A stretch of 64,000 nucleotides of DNA, from the NCBI RefSeq assembly GCF_000504305.1, contig NZ_KI632512.1:714388-778387 (forward strand), written 5' to 3'. Shown piece after piece: positions 43,033-52,047 of the stretch (positions are counted from its first letter, which is position 1; every line of letters starts with the position of its first letter). Under the pieces are notes generated by a model, which made no database searches, was not told the DNA's origin, and worked only from the letters and a program-made list of their open reading frames with translations. Source of the stretch: Nitratidesulfovibrio termitidis HI1. GTDB taxonomy: Bacteria; Desulfobacterota; Desulfovibrionia; Desulfovibrionales; Desulfovibrionaceae. Made by a program: the position numbers and the translations under genes.

Positions 43033-43329
43033 ATGAGCACGACCATTGAAGAATTGACGGTGAATTACGAGGAAGACGGCCAGCTTGTAGTCAAGGAACT
43101 GGACAAGTCCGTGCTTTCCAAGGGAGCATGGACCACCATCCTGTTCCGTTACCAGCAGTGGGACGCGAAAACCGAAGACTACGGCGCGGACAAGTACGTG
43201 GTGAAACGCTACAAGAAGATGAACGGCGAATACCGCGCCCAGTCCAAGTTCAACATTTCCAGCGCCGACCAGGCCCGCAAGATCATCGAAACCTTGCAGG
43301 GCTGGCTGGGCGAAGACCCCACGGCGTAA
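43033..43329 (+). CDS. Small hypothetical protein, 98 residues
   Basis: Starts MSTTIEELTVNYEEDG and has a compact alpha/beta pattern with conserved-looking aromatic residues (WTTILFRYQQWDAKTEDYGA). It has no membrane segment, signal peptide or cysteine. No family is recognised. It sits 268 bp downstream of korC and is followed by a terminator, so it is probably a separate unit. The composition and start context look genuine. Confidence 0.72.
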   Translation: MSTTIEELTVNYEEDGQLVVKELDKSVLSKGAWTTILFRYQQWDAKTEDYGADKYVVKRYKKMNGEYRAQSKFNISSADQARKIIETLQGWLGEDPTA

Positions 43330-43366
43330 CGCCACGGACGGGAATACTCGAACGCATCCGGGCACA

Positions 43367-43409
43367 ACGGGCGGGACCGCGCGATACATCGCACGGCCCC
43401 GCCCGTTTT
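43367..43409 (+). terminator. Intrinsic terminator after the 98-residue protein
   Basis: ACGGGCGGG(A).../...CCCCGCCCGT (43367-43406) with a long loop is followed by TTTCC. Confidence 0.65.
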
Positions 43410-43535
43410 CCTTGTGGCGCAGGTCGCTCCCGAAGGCTGCTTGCCCCGCCGCGCGCCCTGCCCCAAAAGCAAACGACCGGCCCCCGTTGCCGGAAGCCGG
43501 TCGCATCAATGCGTGCGTCAGCCGGGCGGCGTCGC

Positions 43536-45119
43536 CTACTTCATGCCGCGTGCCTTGGCCACGGCAAACTTCTTGGCGTCTATGCCGTACTTCTTCACCT
43601 TGTAGTTGACGATGCGGTAGCTCACGCGCAGGTCGCGCGCGGCCTGCAACATGTTGCCGCGCGCCTTCTTCAGCGCGTCCACCAGCAGTTCCTGTTCGAA
43701 CTTGGCCACCGCCTCGCAGAACGAGAGGTTGGTGTCCGTGGCGGTGGATTCCGCCGTCTGCAACGAGGGCGGCAGGTGGTAGGTGCGGATGACCTGCTCG
43801 TCGCACACCAGCACCGCGCGTTCGATGCAGTTCTTCAGTTCGCGGATGTTGCCGGGCCAATGGTACTGCGTCAGCAGGTCGATGGCCGGGGTGGAGATGC
43901 GCTTGATGCTGCGCGAATACTCCTCGGAGTAGATGCGCAGAAAGTGTTCCGCCAGCGGCAGGATGTCCTCACGCCGCTCGCGCAGCGGGGGAATGAAGAT
44001 GGGGAACACGTTGATGCGGTAGTACAGGTCCTCGCGGAACAGCCCCCGCTCCACAAGCTCTTCCAGCGGCTGGTGGGTGGCGCAGATCAGGCGCACATCC
44101 ACGGTGATGGTCTGTTCGCTGCCCAGGCGCTGGATTTCCTGTTCCTGGATGGCGCGCAGCACCTTGGCCTGGGCGTTGGGCGACAGTTCGCCCACTTCGT
44201 CCAGGAACAGGGTGCCCTTGTTGGCCAGTTCGAACAGACCCTTCTTGGTGTGCACCGCCCCGGTGAACGCGCCCTTCTGGTAGCCGAACAGTTCGCTTTC
44301 CACCAGTTCGGAGGGCAGCGCCGCGCAGTTCAGCTTGATCAGGGGCATTTCGCGTCGGGGACTTGCCTGATGGATGGCTTCCGCCAGCAGTTCCTTGCCG
44401 GTGCCCGATTCGCCGCGCAGCAGCGCCGTGGCGCGGCTGGGGCCAACCTGGGCGGCCTGGTTCAGCACCAGACGCATGGCCTTGGAGGCGGCAACCACGT
44501 TGGACGGGGTGAACCCGATGTCGTTGCTGTCGCCCACGATGAGGCCCTGGGTCATCAGGTGCTTCTGGCGGGCCATTTCCTCCTGCAGGTACGAGGCGTG
44601 GTTGGCGATCATGCCCGCCACCACCTCCAGGAACCGGCAGTGCGATTCCAGCTGCGGCATGGGCACCGAGGGGGTGTCCACGCTGAGGGTGCCGATGACC
44701 TCGCGGCCCTGCCGGGGTTCGTCCGCGGGGCCAAGCACCGGCACGCAGATGAAGGCCAGGTTTTCCTGCTCCTCGTCCGAGCGCCCAAAGGCCTTGTTCA
44801 GGAACGCCGGGTGGTCCTTGATGCGCGGCACGATGACCGGCTGGCCCGTGGAGAACACCTGACCCGTCACGCCCACGCCCGGCTCGTATTCCACATGGTC
44901 CGCCTTGGTGGGCGTCTGCGACAGGCTGAGCTTGAGGGTGCGGGTCTCCGGATCGAAGATGACGATGTGCGGCCGCTGGAAGTCATGGTTTTCAGCCAGC
45001 GTGCGGAGCAGCGACTTCAGGGTGGACTGAAACGGTCGCTGCGGCCCCATGTCGGACACGATCTTCTGGAGCGTGCCGAGATAGGGTTGAAGGCGCTTGT
45101 CGTCGGTGATGGTGGTCAT
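43536..45119 (-). CDS. Sigma-54-dependent activator with GAF sensor domain
   Basis: A 527-residue NtrC/NifA-type enhancer-binding protein. An N-terminal GAF domain (about 30-170) contains PGVGVTGQVFSTGQPV. The central AAA+ domain has Walker A GESGTGKE, the sigma-54 contact loop GAFTGA, Walker B LFLDEVGEL and arginine-finger FREDLYYRINVFPI. The C-terminal Fis-type HTH (about 475-527) reads ARGNMLQAARDLRVSYRIV. It is the last gene of the YfgM-iorA-iorB set, starting 4 bp after iorB, so it may regulate aromatic amino-acid 2-oxoacid metabolism. The ligand is unknown. Confidence 0.93.
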   Translation of the reverse strand: MTTITDDKRLQPYLGTLQKIVSDMGPQRPFQSTLKSLLRTLAENHDFQRPHIVIFDPETRTLKLSLSQTPTKADHVEYEPGVGVTGQVFSTGQPVIVPRIKDHPAFLNKAFGRSDEEQENLAFICVPVLGPADEPRQGREVIGTLSVDTPSVPMPQLESHCRFLEVVAGMIANHASYLQEEMARQKHLMTQGLIVGDSNDIGFTPSNVVAASKAMRLVLNQAAQVGPSRATALLRGESGTGKELLAEAIHQASPRREMPLIKLNCAALPSELVESELFGYQKGAFTGAVHTKKGLFELANKGTLFLDEVGELSPNAQAKVLRAIQEQEIQRLGSEQTITVDVRLICATHQPLEELVERGLFREDLYYRINVFPIFIPPLRERREDILPLAEHFLRIYSEEYSRSIKRISTPAIDLLTQYHWPGNIRELKNCIERAVLVCDEQVIRTYHLPPSLQTAESTATDTNLSFCEAVAKFEQELLVDALKKARGNMLQAARDLRVSYRIVNYKVKKYGIDAKKFAVAKARGMK

Positions 45120-45123
45120 GCGG

Positions 45124-45729
45124 TCAGCTCGCGGAGGCTACGGCCCGAACACCCAGTTCGACCGCCCTCAGGTTCATGTCCATGAGTTTGGGGGCAAGAT
45201 GAGTGCGGATGGCGGCTTCCAGCGCATCCGGGCCAAAGGGCAGCAGCCCCGAGGCGCAGGCCGCGCCCAGCAGCACGCTGTTGCCCGCCTGCACCGACCC
45301 GGCCTGAAGGCCCAGGGTGCGGCACGGCAGGAACCACGACTTCGCGGCGCAGCCTTCCACCTTGGCGCGAATGCGCTCCATCTCCGGATAGGCTTCGCGT
45401 CCGGTGGAAACACCCACCGGCGGCAGCGGCTCGGTGTTGGACAGCACGCTGCCCCCGGCGGCCAGATGGGTCATGCCGCGCAGGGTTTCCAGCGGTTCGA
45501 AGCCAAGGATCAGGTCCGCCTCGCCATGGCCGATCTTGGGGCTTTTCCAGCCGCCGAGCAGAATGGTGGATTCCACCACCCCGCCGCGCTGGGCCATGCC
45601 GTGGATTTCGCCGGAGGTCACCTCCAGCCCCTGGTCCAGGGCGGTGCGGGCCAGCAGCGTGGTGGCGGTCAGGGTGCCCTGCCCGCCCACGCCGGTAAGG
45701 TAGATGCGGATGCGTGCGGGGGTGCTCAT
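45124..45729 (-). CDS. iorB: Indolepyruvate:ferredoxin oxidoreductase, beta subunit
   Basis: A 201-residue gamma-type domain protein. It opens IRIYLTGVGGQGTLTATTLLA and contains GEIHGMAQRGGVVESTILLG, both IorB hallmarks. With IorA it converts aryl-pyruvates (from Trp, Phe and Tyr transamination) to aryl-acetyl-CoA with reduction of ferredoxin. The start at 45729 follows AGAGGAG and overlaps the iorA stop by ATGA. Confidence 0.9.
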   Translation of the reverse strand: MSTPARIRIYLTGVGGQGTLTATTLLARTALDQGLEVTSGEIHGMAQRGGVVESTILLGGWKSPKIGHGEADLILGFEPLETLRGMTHLAAGGSVLSNTEPLPPVGVSTGREAYPEMERIRAKVEGCAAKSWFLPCRTLGLQAGSVQAGNSVLLGAACASGLLPFGPDALEAAIRTHLAPKLMDMNLRAVELGVRAVASAS

Positions 45730-47603
45730 GCGTCGCTCCTCTTGCGGGCCTTGATGGTGTCCGCAACCTGCAGACAGACCATACAGCCGCCGCAGAGGTT
45801 CTCGTCCACGTGGATGCCGGTGTCGTCGCGGAAGAAGGCGGGGCAGGCCAGGTGTTCCAGGCAGTCGGCCACGGAAGGGCTCTGTTCGGCCACGTAGGCC
45901 ACCTGGTTGCGCGGCTTCTTCAGGGTGCGCCGGGCGTAGAGCACGCACGGTTCCTCGGCGATGATCACGCGCACGCCGGAGCGTTCCTTCATTTCCGCCA
46001 GGGCCTTCATGGTGGACTTGACGTTGAAGGGCCGCACCCTGGCCACGTCGGCCACGCCGCAGCCGCGCACCACGGCCTCTATGTCCAGGTGCACGCAGGC
46101 GTTGCCCAGCACGTCCTGGAGCACACCGGGGTTGGGCTGGTGGCCGGTCATGGCCGTGGTGCCGTTGTCCAGCACCACCACGATCAGGTCATGCTTGTTG
46201 AACACCGCATTGACCAGCCCGGTGATGCCGGAATGAAAGAAGGTGGAATCGCCGATGAAGGCCAGCGTGGGCTTGCCCGAGGCCGTGGCAAAGCCGGACC
46301 CCGCGGATACCGACGAGCCCATGCAGAACAGGAAGTCGGCCATGCGCAGGGGCGGCAGCAGCCCCAGCGTGTAGCAGCCGATGTCGCTGGAGTACACGGC
46401 GTCATCGCCGAACACCTTGCGCACGGCATAGTACAGCGCGCGGTGCGAGCAGCCGGGGCACAGGTTCGGCGGGCGCACGGGCAGGGCCGTTTCCGGATCG
46501 CAGGCAATCGGCAGCCGGGCGGTTTCGCCCAGCAGGTCGGCCAGGGCCTGGGTGACGGTCTGGGTGGAGTATTCGCCGTAGATGGTCAGCGCGCCGCCCT
46601 TGCCGCTGACGGCAACGGGCAGGCCCTTGCGCTGCACCAGGGCGCGCACGTCGTTTTCCAGCAGGGGTTCCAGTTCCTCCAGCACCAGCACGGCGTCGCA
46701 CTGGGACAGGAAGTCGGCCAGCAGGTCTTCCGGCAGGGGCCAGGTCATGCCCAGGTCCAGCACCTTCACCCGGTCGGACCAGCCCGTCTCGTGCAGGGCG
46801 TCGGACAGGTAGGCGCGGCTGATGCCGCTGGCGATGACGCCAAAGCGCCCATCGCCGCGCACGGTGTTCCAGGGCGAATGTTCGGCCTTTTCCCGTGCCA
46901 TGCCCAGATGCTTGACCAGTTCGGCGTGGCGCACCCGGGCCACGGCGGGCACGGGCACGAAGCGCCGGGGGTTGCGCTCGAAGGGCACCACGGGCGCGGG
47001 CTGGCCCAGCGGGCCGAATTCCACGGCGCCGCGCAGGTGGTTGACGCGGGTGGTGGTGCGCAGCAGCACGGGCTGTTCAAGCTCGCGCGCCAGCAGCAGC
47101 GCGTCGCGCGTCATGTCCTTGGCTTCCTGCGCGGTGGCGGGCTCGAAGCACGGCATGCCCGCAAAACGGGCATAGGTGCGGTTGTCTTGCTCGTTCTGGC
47201 TGGCGTGGCAGCCGGGGTCGTCGGCGGAAAGCAGCACCAGGCCGCCGGGCAGGCCGGTATAGGTCATGGTCAGCAGCGGGTCGGCGGCCACGTTGACGCC
47301 GACATGCTTCATGGTGACCAGGGTCATGGCCCCGGCCAGGGCGGCACCCGCCCCCACTTCCATGGCCACCTTCTCGTTCACCGAATATTCCACACGGTAG
47401 CGGCCACCGCCGCCGATGCGGCGAAAGGTGTCGGGCACTTCGGAAGACGGGGTGCCCGGATAGCAGGCCACCAGGTTGACGCCCGCCTCCAGCGCGCCGC
47501 GCACGATGGCCTCGTTGCCCAGCAGCAGACGCCGCGCGCCCGGCTCGTCGGCCAACAGGGGATTCACCGGGCGGGCGCCCGGGGTCGCAGTGGGTTCGCT
47601 CAT
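45726..47603 (-). CDS. iorA: Indolepyruvate:ferredoxin oxidoreductase, alpha subunit
   Basis: A 625-residue catalytic subunit combining the KorA-like and TPP-binding halves. N-terminal LLLGNEAIVRGALEAGV and ACYPGTPSSEV, the centre with LCPGCSHRALYYAVRK, and GDSTFFHSGITGLVNAVF are diagnostic. The C-terminal ferredoxin-like part has CLEHLACPAF and CGGCMVC, only five cysteines, while two full [4Fe-4S] motifs would need eight. One cluster is therefore missing or uses unusual ligands. It follows the YfgM-like gene by 4 bp. Confidence 0.92.
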   Translation of the reverse strand: MSEPTATPGARPVNPLLADEPGARRLLLGNEAIVRGALEAGVNLVACYPGTPSSEVPDTFRRIGGGGRYRVEYSVNEKVAMEVGAGAALAGAMTLVTMKHVGVNVAADPLLTMTYTGLPGGLVLLSADDPGCHASQNEQDNRTYARFAGMPCFEPATAQEAKDMTRDALLLARELEQPVLLRTTTRVNHLRGAVEFGPLGQPAPVVPFERNPRRFVPVPAVARVRHAELVKHLGMAREKAEHSPWNTVRGDGRFGVIASGISRAYLSDALHETGWSDRVKVLDLGMTWPLPEDLLADFLSQCDAVLVLEELEPLLENDVRALVQRKGLPVAVSGKGGALTIYGEYSTQTVTQALADLLGETARLPIACDPETALPVRPPNLCPGCSHRALYYAVRKVFGDDAVYSSDIGCYTLGLLPPLRMADFLFCMGSSVSAGSGFATASGKPTLAFIGDSTFFHSGITGLVNAVFNKHDLIVVVLDNGTTAMTGHQPNPGVLQDVLGNACVHLDIEAVVRGCGVADVARVRPFNVKSTMKALAEMKERSGVRVIIAEEPCVLYARRTLKKPRNQVAYVAEQSPSVADCLEHLACPAFFRDDTGIHVDENLCGGCMVCLQVADTIKARKRSDA

Positions 47604-47607
47604 GGGC

Positions 47608-48303
47608 TTACGCGCCCCCCTTCTGCATGCGGGCCTTCAGCGCTTCGGCGCGGTTCTTGAAATAGTCCTTGTTGCCTGCGGACTCGGAGGCCATCAGCTG
47701 CTCGTAGGCGGCCACGGCACGGTCCAGCTTGCCCGCACGTTCCGCCACGACGGCCAGTTGACCGCGCACGGCATTGCGCGAAATCTCGCTGACCGAATTT
47801 TCCAGCCCTTCCAGCACGGCCAGGGCCTCGGCGTCCTTGCCCGCCTGCGACAGGGCCTGCGCGCGCCCGATGCGGGCCACCACGCCGGTGGCGCCATCGA
47901 CCGCGGCCAGACGTTCCCAGGCCGAGGCGGCCTTGTCGTAGTCCTTCATTTCCATGGCGGCGGCGGCAAGGTCCAGCAGCGCGGCGTAGCGCACGTCCGA
48001 CGGCGCCTTGGCCAGGAATGCTTCCAGAGCCTGCACGCGATCCGCGCCAGCCTTGGTCACGGAGATCACGCCCAGTTCGGCCTGTGCCTCACGCGCCTTT
48101 TCAGCGGCCCACCAGCGGTAGCCAGAGCCAGCACCGGCGGCCAGCACCAGCACGCCGAGACCGGCGGCGATGTAGCGGACATTGTCCAGCACGAAGCGCA
48201 GCAGCGGCGCGGCTTCGCCAGACACCTCGCCTTGCAGCGGCTGGGGAATTTCGGGTTGCTGCTGGGCGCGCGGCAGACCTTTGCGGATTGTCTTCTCCGA
48301 CAT
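47608..48303 (-). CDS. YfgM-like TPR membrane protein
   Basis: A 231-residue inner-membrane protein with one N-terminal membrane helix (about 42-64, YIAAGLGVLVLAAGAGSGY) and a periplasmic-side TPR-like region (about 70-225, ASAWERLAAVDGATGVVAR and AVAAYEQLMASES). The layout matches the YfgM/TPR_21 family, an ancillary subunit of SecYEG, but similarity is moderate. The start at 48303 follows AAGGAG. It begins the operon with iorA, iorB and the sigma-54 activator, an association without an obvious functional reason. Confidence 0.72.
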   Translation of the reverse strand: MSEKTIRKGLPRAQQQPEIPQPLQGEVSGEAAPLLRFVLDNVRYIAAGLGVLVLAAGAGSGYRWWAAEKAREAQAELGVISVTKAGADRVQALEAFLAKAPSDVRYAALLDLAAAAMEMKDYDKAASAWERLAAVDGATGVVARIGRAQALSQAGKDAEALAVLEGLENSVSEISRNAVRGQLAVVAERAGKLDRAVAAYEQLMASESAGNKDYFKNRAEALKARMQKGGA

Positions 48304-48367
48304 GCGAATTGCTCCTTGGAATGCGGCGCAAGGGCCGCTTTGTGGCTGGAAATCGCAAAGCCCGATT

Positions 48368-48396
48368 CTTTTACGTGCCCATTACAGAAATGTCAA
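48368..48396 (-). promoter_or_regulatory. Sigma-70-like promoter of the YfgM-iorAB operon
   Basis: On the minus strand TTGACA (48391-48396) and TAAAAG (48368-48373) are 17 bp apart, about 65 bp upstream of the first gene. No sigma-54 (-24/-12) promoter was found here, although the operon encodes a sigma-54 activator. Confidence 0.5.
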
Positions 48397-48715
48397 AAGG
48401 ATTCGGGGCGAAAGCCGTTTTCTCGCAGCCCGTCTGGGCTTGCAGGTTTTGACAAGGCTATTTGCCGGGCCGCCCGCATGCTGGCGACATTGGCCGACGC
48501 CCGGTGCAAATCATGCAAACCTGTTTGCGCGATGTGGCTGGTTTCGCGATTCGGCGCGCGTCCGCGCCCCCTTCGCGCAGCCACGCGACACGCTGGCTTC
48601 TCCTCCGGACCCGAAGGCATTCAGTTGCCTTGCCGGGGGGCTGCGGCTATAGCAATGTTTCGCAACCTTCACGCCGTTCCGCCACCACACGGAACGCCAG
48701 AGCGCCGGAGCCGCC
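48397..48715. other. Divergent intergenic region before proA
   Basis: The remaining 319 bp between the YfgM and proA genes holds no gene and no clear plus-strand promoter; a TTGACA near 48450 lacks a matching -10. The proA start has no striking ribosome site. Confidence 0.4.
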
Positions 48716-50017
48716 ATGAGCACGCAGAACACCATCACCGCCCCGGATGCCACCAGGGACGACATCGTCCAGTTGGTCGAATCCATGGGAAAGCGCGCCA
48801 AGGCCGCCGCCCGCAAGCTGGCCGCCGCGGCCCCCGCCACCAAGATCGACGCCCTGCTGCGCCTGGCCGGGCTGCTGGAATCGCGCGAGTCCGACATCCT
48901 GGCCGCCAACGCGCGCGACCTGGCCGCCGCCCAGGCGGCGGGCATGGACGCCCCGCGCATGGACCGCCTGCGCCTTACCCCGCGCATCATGGCCGAAATG
49001 GCCGCCGCCTGCCGCCACGTGGCGGGCCTGCCCGACCCGGTGGGCGCGGTGGAAACCCAGTGGCAGCGCCCCAACGGCCTGCTGGTGGGGCGCATGCGCA
49101 TTCCGCTCGGCGTCATTGCCATCATCTACGAATCGCGCCCCAACGTGACCATCGACTCCGCCATCCTGTGCCTGAAGGCAGGCAACGCGGTGATCCTGCG
49201 CGGCGGGTCCGAGGCTATTCATTCCAACCTGGCCCTGGCCGGGCTCATCGCCGAGGCCATGGCCGCCTCGGGACTGCCCGCCGATGCGGTGCAGGTGGTC
49301 TCGCGCACCGACCGTGCCGCCGTGGGCGCGCTGTGCGCACTGGAGCAGTACATCGACGTGATCATTCCGCGCGGGGGCGAAACGCTTATCCGCGCCGTGG
49401 TGCAGCAGGCCACCATGCCCGTGCTGAAGCACTACAAGGGCGTGTGTCACGCCTACGTGGATGCGGGCGCGGACCTGGACCAGGCCGTGGAGATCGTCTT
49501 CAACGGCAAGGTGCAGCGCCCCGGCGTGTGCAACGCGCTGGAATGCCTGCTGGTGCACAAGGACGAGGCCGCCGCCCTGCTGCCCGCCGTGGCCGCCCGT
49601 CTGGCGCCTGCCGGGGTGACCTTCCGCGCGTGCCCGGCTTCGCTGCCGCTGCTGGGCGATGCCGCAACCGCCGCCGCGCCGGAAGACTACGGCATGGAAT
49701 TCCACGACCTGATTCTGGCCGTGCGCGTGGTGGACGACATGGACGAGGCACTGGCCCACATTGCCGCGCACGGGTCCAACCACACCGAAATCATCTGCAC
49801 CCGCGACCACGGACGGGCCATGCGCTTCCTGCGCGAGGCCGACGCCTCCATGGTGGCGGTGAACGCCTCCACCCGCTTCAACGACGGCGGGCAACTGGGC
49901 CTTGGCGCCGAGATCGGCATCAGCACGTCCAAGCTGCATTCCTACGGCCCCATGGGCGTGCAGGAACTGACCACCACCAAGTTCGTGGTGTTCGGCGCGG
50001 GCCAGGTACGGGAGTAG
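48716..50017 (+). CDS. proA: Glutamate-5-semialdehyde dehydrogenase (gamma-glutamyl phosphate reductase)
   Basis: A 433-residue NADPH-dependent enzyme of proline biosynthesis, slightly longer than usual. Family blocks include IPLGVIAIIYESRPNVTID, CLKAGNAVILRGGSEA, and the catalytic cysteine in VQRPGVCNALE (about Cys271). Later ASTRFNDGGQLGLGAEIGIS and KLHSYGPMGVQELTTTKF are intact. nadD follows 156 bp downstream, an often-seen neighbourhood. Confidence 0.95.
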   Translation: MSTQNTITAPDATRDDIVQLVESMGKRAKAAARKLAAAAPATKIDALLRLAGLLESRESDILAANARDLAAAQAAGMDAPRMDRLRLTPRIMAEMAAACRHVAGLPDPVGAVETQWQRPNGLLVGRMRIPLGVIAIIYESRPNVTIDSAILCLKAGNAVILRGGSEAIHSNLALAGLIAEAMAASGLPADAVQVVSRTDRAAVGALCALEQYIDVIIPRGGETLIRAVVQQATMPVLKHYKGVCHAYVDAGADLDQAVEIVFNGKVQRPGVCNALECLLVHKDEAAALLPAVAARLAPAGVTFRACPASLPLLGDAATAAAPEDYGMEFHDLILAVRVVDDMDEALAHIAAHGSNHTEIICTRDHGRAMRFLREADASMVAVNASTRFNDGGQLGLGAEIGISTSKLHSYGPMGVQELTTTKFVVFGAGQVRE

Positions 50018-50173
50018 CGGGAACAGCGGGAAGGCGGACGTAGCGGAAACACGGAGCTGGCGCGGCTACCCGCCGCGCCGGTATCGCCTGCGTGGTCCGT
50101 AAGCGATTGCTGCACGAACGGCCACGGGAAGCATCACGGGACCGGAAGGAACCAAGGGGACGGCGAAAGGTTC

Positions 50174-51046
50174 ATGCAGCGCATCGGCATACTCGGCGGC
50201 AGTTTCAACCCGGTGCATGCGGGGCATCTGCGTCTGGCCATCGAAGTGGCCGAGGCGCTGCGGCCCGAGCGCATCGACCTTGTCCCGTGCGCAGTGCCCC
50301 CCCACAAGGAAGCCCACGACCTGCTTCCCTTCGGCCTGCGCCTGTCCCTGCTGCACGCCGCCGTGCGGCCCTTTGCCGCCCTGTCCGTGAACGCGCTGGA
50401 AGGCGGGCGCAGCGGCCCCTCGTACACCTGGGATACCCTGCACGCCTACCGCGCCGCCGAACCGGACGCCACGCCGTTCTTCATCCTGGGCGGCGAGGAC
50501 TTCGAAATGCTGCCCCACTGGCGCCGGGGGGTGGAATTGCCGCGCATCGCCGACTTCGTGGTGGTGCCCCGCGCGGGCAGCGGTCCGGAAGCCTTCCGCG
50601 CTGCCCTGGCCGCCCACTGGCCGGATGCCGTTCCGCTGCCGCCCTGCCCTCCGGATCCGGCACGTCCGGAGCACCTGGCGCATCCGGCGCACCTGACACA
50701 TCCGGCACACGTGGCGCATCCGGCCCCTCTGCCCCTGCAGGACACGCCGGGCATGGAACGCCACCTGCTGCCCGGCGGACCCTACGGAGATACTACCCTC
50801 ACCTTCCTGCCCCTGCCCCGGCTGGACATCAGCGCATCCCTGCTGCGCGACAAATGGCTGCGCGGCGCGGACATCCGCCTGCTGGTTCCCGACGACGTGG
50901 ACACCCTGCTGCGCGCCCACGTTGACGAGGTGCGCCGATGCTGGGCGCACGCCGCCCCGGATACCCTTGCCACGCCCGCGCCGCACGGCTCCGGATCGCA
51001 CGGTTCCGGCTCCCACTGTTCCGACAAGGACACCCCATGCGAATGA
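50174..51046 (+). CDS. nadD: Nicotinate-nucleotide adenylyltransferase
   Basis: A 290-residue enzyme converting nicotinate mononucleotide to its dinucleotide. The nucleotidyltransferase signature GGSFNPVHAGHL (about 8-19) and GPSYTWDTL are present. The ISASLLRD element replaces the usual ISxSxxR. At about 155-185 there is an insertion of HPA-type repeats (HLAHPAHLTHPAHVAHPA), and the C-terminus is a His/Ser/Gly tail. Family members are normally about 210 residues; the extra length is mostly this insertion and tail. It overlaps the next gene by 10 bp. Confidence 0.92.
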   Translation: MQRIGILGGSFNPVHAGHLRLAIEVAEALRPERIDLVPCAVPPHKEAHDLLPFGLRLSLLHAAVRPFAALSVNALEGGRSGPSYTWDTLHAYRAAEPDATPFFILGGEDFEMLPHWRRGVELPRIADFVVVPRAGSGPEAFRAALAAHWPDAVPLPPCPPDPARPEHLAHPAHLTHPAHVAHPAPLPLQDTPGMERHLLPGGPYGDTTLTFLPLPRLDISASLLRDKWLRGADIRLLVPDDVDTLLRAHVDEVRRCWAHAAPDTLATPAPHGSGSHGSGSHCSDKDTPCE

Positions 51047-51852
51047 CCGCCCCCAAGGCCGTGCGCGACAACATCGCGCGGTCCCGCGCCTACCTGGCGC
51101 GCGGCTACCTGACGCGCGCCCTGGAGGCCATGGAAAAGGCCTTGCACGCGTACGAAGGCACCCTGCTCATCGGGCAGGCGCGCTTTGAAACGGAAGTGCA
51201 CATCCATGAATTCGTCAACGATCTCAACAGAAATCACGTCATCCACAAGTTTTTCGAAAAGCGCAAGGTGCTTTCCGGCCCGTATGTGGCCTACGCGCCC
51301 GGCGACGAACTGCCCCTGGCCGAGCGCCTGGAATCCATCCGGCACGCCATGCTGGAGGATGAACGCGCCCGCGCCGCCGAGCAGGCTCAGAAAATACTGA
51401 TGCGCAAGATGGAACTGACCGGCAATGGTCAGGCCCGACTGGACTCGGGCGACCTGCCGCGCGGGCGGGCCCTGTTGCGCCGGGTGGCCGACGAATGGGG
51501 GCACGAGCCGGGGGTGCTCAGCGATATCGGACAGCGATTCCTGCGGGCCCGGCTGTTCTACGAAGCGGCGGAACTGTTCGAAACGGCGCTGGAACGCTTT
51601 GCCGGCGAGGCGCAGGCGTACTCCGGCGCGGTGGCCGCGTATCTGGAATTGCGCGAATACCCCAAGGCGGAAATCGTGTATCTGCGCGCGTTGCGCCAGT
51701 TCGGCTCGCACCCGCGCACCATGCTGAACCTGGCCAAACTGTACATGGAGTGGCGCAAGCGCGACAAGGCCTACGAATACGCCAACCGCGCGTGGCAGGC
51801 CGATCCTTCGCTGACCGAAGCGCGGGAACTGCTGTCCCGCCTTTCGCGCTGA
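51037..51852 (+). CDS. TPR-repeat protein
   Basis: A 271-residue helical protein. N-terminal residues SRAYLARGYLTRALEAMEKAL and C-terminal AAELFETALERFAGEAQAYSG and LNLAKLYMEWRKRDKAYEYANRAW show tetratricopeptide patterns; the centre is charged coiled helix (LEDERARAAEQAQKILM). The start at 51037 follows AAGGA. There is no signal peptide. It is co-transcribed with nadD by overlap; partner and role unknown. Confidence 0.75.
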   Translation: MRMTAPKAVRDNIARSRAYLARGYLTRALEAMEKALHAYEGTLLIGQARFETEVHIHEFVNDLNRNHVIHKFFEKRKVLSGPYVAYAPGDELPLAERLESIRHAMLEDERARAAEQAQKILMRKMELTGNGQARLDSGDLPRGRALLRRVADEWGHEPGVLSDIGQRFLRARLFYEAAELFETALERFAGEAQAYSGAVAAYLELREYPKAEIVYLRALRQFGSHPRTMLNLAKLYMEWRKRDKAYEYANRAWQADPSLTEARELLSRLSR

Positions 51853-51896
51853 CCGAAACGCGTCCTTTCCCGGTTCTCCCCCCTGTCGCGCCGATG

Positions 51897-51930
51897 AAAA
51901 AAGGCGGGCGGCGCAGCACGCCATCCCGCC
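51897..51930 (-). terminator. Intrinsic terminator of the GT9 gene
   Basis: On the minus strand GGCGGG(at)GGCG.../...CGCC(g)CCCGCC (51903-51930) is followed by TTTTTTC, about 115 bp past the GT9 stop. Confidence 0.72.
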
Positions 51931-52047
51931 AACTCTCCATCCGCTACATGCCGCAGACGTCCGGCCACTCCAGCCCGCCGCCTGCTCCTTCACGAACGCC
52001 GCTGCCGGACCCGGCACCAACCGAATCCGATATCAAAGGGCCTTCGA

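Noticed and set aside
48304-48440. Sigma-54 promoter for the YfgM-iorAB operon
   Set aside because: A GGGCACG-like stretch exists but the matching TTGC at the right distance is missing; the TTGACA/TAAAAG pair is the better candidate.
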